Assembly: GCA_037141255.1 (NCBI GenBank)
Contig: JBAXCX010000126.1
Location: forward strand, 1-7,868
Source of the DNA: IMCC26207 sp037141255
GTDB lineage: Bacteria > Actinomycetota > Acidimicrobiia > Acidimicrobiales > Microtrichaceae
Direction: 5' to 3'
Length of the DNA: 7,868 nucleotides
Below, in pieces: positions 5,871 through 7,868 of this stretch. Made by a program: the position numbers and the translations under genes. The notes under the pieces are model-generated. The model did no database searches, was not told where the DNA came from, and was given only the letters and a program-made list of their open reading frames with translations. Position 1 is the first letter of the stretch. Each line of letters opens with the position of its first letter.

Positions 5871-7475
5871 TTATAGCCCAAGTCGGTCAGCCAAGGCTTT
5901 CGGGCCGATGACGGTAAGTTCGACCACAGCCCGACTCAGGCCGATATACAACAGCGTGTCGTCCACTTGGCTATCAGTGCAAACAAACAACACAGTGTCT
6001 ACCTCTAGACCCTTCGCCCGATGGACGTTTTCACAGACCACTTGGCCGGGTGTAGTCGCAGCCTGTTCCCAGGGGACAAGATTGCTATGAGCGCGCAGCG
6101 CATGACGAGTGGTGCTGTCGGTGGTTTCCACCAAAATTGTTGACGGGTCGCGCCCTTCGACCATCACGAGCTGATGCAGTTGTTCTTGCACTGCGGCCAC
6201 CGCGGACTCAAGGTCATCGGCTTGTATCCAACGGATACCCGCGGCCTCGGGACGGTTGAGCGGTGCTGGTGCACCATTGAGTCGGCGGCGAATCAGGTTG
6301 CCAATTGAGAAACTATTCCTGCAGTTCACGACCAGCTCGCAGCGAGTCCAACCGTCGGCTGTCAGCGGGGTAGTGAACCCTCGTTGGTACAACATCTGTT
6401 GCTCATCCGCTAGGAGTAAAACTCGGCGAGGGCCCTCGGGGTCAAGCAGCATTTCCAGTGCAGCAATCCAAGCCGGTGAAAAGTCCTGAGCCTCATCAAT
6501 GATGATGGTGTCGAACTGCTCGGTCACTTGGTGCCAATAGCGAAGCAAGTGACCCACTGCGTGCACGTTCCACCACTCATCGCCCGCATCTGCTGGCGGA
6601 ACTAGCGGCTCCATCCCCTCCAAACTGAGCGCCAGGGTCAGGAAGGCGCCGATACGCAAGGAGTCGTCCTCGGGTAAGCGTCGCCGCAGCTGTGCCGCCA
6701 AAGGTTCGTTGTAGCAGGTGACAAGCGTGCGTTCTTCACGGTGAAACGCTCGCAGCGCCCAACTCGCGGCCAACCGAGACTTTCCGGTGCCGGCAGCACC
6801 GGTGACTGCCACACGAGTGTTCACGTCAAGGCCAGCCATTGCCTTGATCTGCTCCTGGCAAATGTCATCAAGCCGTGAGCGAGCGGAGTTGGCCTGAGCC
6901 AGCGGATCCCAAGAAAAGGTTGCGTTGGGGCAGAGGACATCGACGATCGACTCGAGCGCATCCTGCGAGAGGGGTTGGTTGCCCCAACGGTGCGTCATGA
7001 GCAGATCCACGGCGTGCTGCGGGTCATCAAGGTCTGAGGCGATCAGTAGCTGCGCCCTGTTGACTTCAGGCGGAAGGCGACCCTCGAAGGAGGTGGTGTT
7101 TGGAAAGGCAACTCCGTATTCAACGTGCAGATTGGGCAGATCGCATTCGCTGCGGAGAAGCTTGCGCAGCTCAAACGCGTTGCTTTGTGCCTGCTGATAG
7201 GGCTGCTTCTTCAGCGGCTTGCCGGGGTGGCGACCGCTACACCAAATGCCATCTCGAACCACGATCCGGTGGCCCTTAACTTCCAAGTTGAGCACCCCGT
7301 GTTCGCGGTGGAGCAACACGATGTCGATTTGGAAGTCACGATGAGTGCTCATGCCCACATTTGGAATGATGAACCAGCCATCGCGCAGCCCATCGCGTAG
7401 CACGCGAACCACTTGCCGCTCCGTATCGTCTTTCAGTGACTCGAACGGAAAGTCCTCAGGAATTAGTACACCCAT
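5871..7475 (-). CDS. NERD-domain UvrD/Rep-like superfamily 1 helicase
   Basis: A 534-residue fusion of a nuclease-related NERD domain and an SF1 helicase/ATPase. NERD occupies about 15-125, with Glu19, Asp51 in 'DFQIDIVLL' and 'LEVKG' (Glu65, Lys67) matching the D...ExK pattern of restriction-endonuclease-fold nucleases. A Q-motif-like 'QEQI' (207-210) precedes Walker A 'GAAGTGKS' (226-233, Lys232), Walker B 'IIIDEAQD' (Asp327-Asp331), a motif III-like 'LLLADEQQMLY' (353-363), 'HRAKGLEVD' (485-493) and 'YIGLSRA' with Arg515. It is short beside UvrD or PcrA (about 650-750 residues), so accessory subdomains are reduced, as in other NERD-helicases. Expected role: ATP-driven DNA or RNA handling with possible cleavage; such fusions occur in both repair and anti-phage settings, and nothing here decides between them. 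The ATG at 7475 lacks a visible Shine-Dalgarno site, but the NERD domain needs a start near here. The phosphatase lies downstream on the same strand, and a divergent gene lies across a palindrome-bearing spacer. Confidence 0.9.
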   Translation of the reverse strand: MGVLIPEDFPFESLKDDTERQVVRVLRDGLRDGWFIIPNVGMSTHRDFQIDIVLLHREHGVLNLEVKGHRIVVRDGIWCSGRHPGKPLKKQPYQQAQSNAFELRKLLRSECDLPNLHVEYGVAFPNTTSFEGRLPPEVNRAQLLIASDLDDPQHAVDLLMTHRWGNQPLSQDALESIVDVLCPNATFSWDPLAQANSARSRLDDICQEQIKAMAGLDVNTRVAVTGAAGTGKSRLAASWALRAFHREERTLVTCYNEPLAAQLRRRLPEDDSLRIGAFLTLALSLEGMEPLVPPADAGDEWWNVHAVGHLLRYWHQVTEQFDTIIIDEAQDFSPAWIAALEMLLDPEGPRRVLLLADEQQMLYQRGFTTPLTADGWTRCELVVNCRNSFSIGNLIRRRLNGAPAPLNRPEAAGIRWIQADDLESAVAAVQEQLHQLVMVEGRDPSTILVETTDSTTRHALRAHSNLVPWEQAATTPGQVVCENVHRAKGLEVDTVLFVCTDSQVDDTLLYIGLSRAVVELTVIGPKALADRLGL

Positions 7476-7549
7476 ATGACTAGCTTGGCCCAGATGTCTG
7501 CGGCGACCTGACCTGTTTAATCAGGAATTCACTCCCGACCTCCTGAATC

Positions 7550-7594
7550 ATTGGCGCCGGTAAGCGACGGAATCCGTAGCTTACCGGCGCCAAT
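7550..7594. repeat. 45-base near-perfect palindrome
   Basis: Left arm ATTGGCGCCGGTAAGC (7550-7565) and right arm GCTTACCGGCGCCAAT (7579-7594) are exact reverse complements. After one mismatch (G7566/A7578) the symmetry continues as ACGGA (7567-7571) and TCCGT (7573-7577) around A7572. In RNA or single-stranded DNA it would form a very stable GC-rich hairpin. No T-run follows on either strand, so it is not a standard intrinsic terminator. It could be a dyad operator for the divergent genes, a U-tract-less terminator, or a single copy of a dispersed hairpin repeat. Confidence 0.93.
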
Positions 7595-7627
7595 CCGGTT
7601 AGCGGTGGGTAGAGTTCGCGCAGGGAG

Positions 7628-7634
7628 AGGGAGG
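7628..7634 (+). promoter_or_regulatory. Ribosome binding site of the right-edge gene
   Basis: AGGGAGG lies five bases before the ATG at 7640, within a longer purine-rich run (7622-7635). It supports the start of the truncated gene. Confidence 0.75.
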
Positions 7635-7639
7635 GTGTG

Positions 7640-7868
7640 ATGTCGGAGCAGTCCGAAGGTGAGGGTTGGTGGCTTGCAGTTGACGGTCGCTGGTACGCGC
7701 CACATCTGCATCCTGACGCTCAGGCCGCAGAGGCCCATGAGACCGCTGGCGATTCGGGGACTGCTGGCGGCCCTGATGACGCAGATGATGACGCAGGCGA
7801 TGAGGCATCGGCGGGAGCAACTGCGGACACCTCTGCTGTAGCCGACACAGGGCACGATTTTTTAAGGG
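7640..7868 (+). CDS. Acidic protein with N-terminal 'GWWxAxDGRWY' motif, 3'-truncated by window edge
   Basis: The frame opens at ATG 7640 and stays open to the window end, giving 76 codons. It is supported by a strong ribosome binding site and by its N-terminus, 'GEGWWLAVDGRWYAPHLHPDA' (residues 8-28 in outline). This short Trp/Tyr motif resembles the 'GWWxASDGxWYPPExHP' leader seen at the start of many Acidimicrobiia proteins, often ahead of transmembrane or signalling domains (family knowledge from memory). Residues about 30-72 form a low-complexity linker rich in Ala, Gly, Asp, Glu and Thr, with an acidic run 'DDADDDAGDE'. The functional domain lies beyond the window, so no function is assigned. 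The opposite strand shows open frames here, but they cross the palindrome and carry no domain features. Confidence 0.72.
   Translation, partial: MSEQSEGEGWWLAVDGRWYAPHLHPDAQAAEAHETAGDSGTAGGPDDADDDAGDEASAGATADTSAVADTGHDFLR

Larger units (their letters stand above)
7476..7639. other. Divergent intergenic region
   Basis: A 164-base spacer between the start of the minus-strand helicase gene and the plus-strand truncated gene; promoters for both should lie here. It contains the 45-base palindrome and a weaker inverted pair, TCAGGA (7521-7526) with TCCTGA (7541-7546). I found no persuasive -35/-10 elements on either strand. TAGAGT at 7611-7616 is a possible -10 for the right-hand gene, without a matching -35. 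Confidence 0.45.

Noticed and set aside
4143..7475. Calling the helicase cluster an anti-phage defence system
   Set aside because: NERD-helicases also occur outside defence islands, and no restriction, toxin, integrase or other defence gene is visible in the window.
7550..7594. Palindrome as a classic rho-independent terminator
   Set aside because: Neither strand has a T-run after the stem, and it sits between divergent gene starts rather than after a gene end.
7529..7855. 108-codon minus-strand frame at the right edge
   Set aside because: It runs through the palindrome and antisense to the 'WW' gene, which has a strong ribosome binding site and a recognisable N-terminal motif.

Overview
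The window looks like a piece of an actinobacterial chromosome, most likely from the class Acidimicrobiia. The best clue is the truncated gene at the right edge. It opens with a 'GxGWWxAxDGRWYxPxxHPDA' N-terminal signature that I associate with many Acidimicrobiia membrane and regulatory proteins. The moderately high GC, purine-rich Shine-Dalgarno sites and a Ser/Thr-rich lipoprotein fit, but the lineage is an inference. I see no rRNA, tRNA, CRISPR array, insertion sequence or phage gene. Gene density is high and no gene-free stretch exceeds about 170 bases.

Left part, plus strand (1-4075). The window opens inside an amidohydrolase-2 family gene (1-938), whose frame is open to the left edge, so its true start lies outside. 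After a 117-base gap comes a two-gene unit. The first gene (1056-1640) encodes a secreted, probably lipid-anchored protein with a small sulfite-oxidase/molybdopterin-binding-like fold and no cysteine after the lipobox. Six bases after its first stop-codon base block, effectively coupled to it, comes a two-transmembrane GGDEF-EAL protein (1646-4075). Its cyclase and phosphodiesterase motifs both look intact. The arrangement suggests an extracytoplasmic ligand-binding lipoprotein that reports to a membrane c-di-GMP enzyme.

Middle and right part, minus strand (7475 down to 4143). Three genes run in the same direction: a NERD-domain/UvrD-like superfamily 1 helicase (7475-5871), a dual-specificity-type protein phosphatase (5778-5122) and a histone-deacetylase-fold amidohydrolase (5066-4143). 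The phosphatase and deacetylase are 55 bases apart and are probably co-transcribed. The helicase lies 92 bases upstream and may or may not share the transcript. The deacetylase and GGDEF-EAL genes converge across a 67-base gap that carries a 19-base tandem duplication reaching the deacetylase stop codon.

Right edge (7476-7868). A 164-base divergent intergenic region separates the helicase from the truncated acidic 'WW' gene (7640 to the end). It holds the most striking non-coding element here: a 45-base near-perfect palindrome (7550-7594) with 16-bp perfect arms and no adjoining T-tract.

The strongest candidates for something under-described are the lipoprotein/GGDEF-EAL signalling pair, the palindrome between the divergent genes, and the helicase-phosphatase-deacetylase cluster. 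None can be shown from sequence alone to be a new system.
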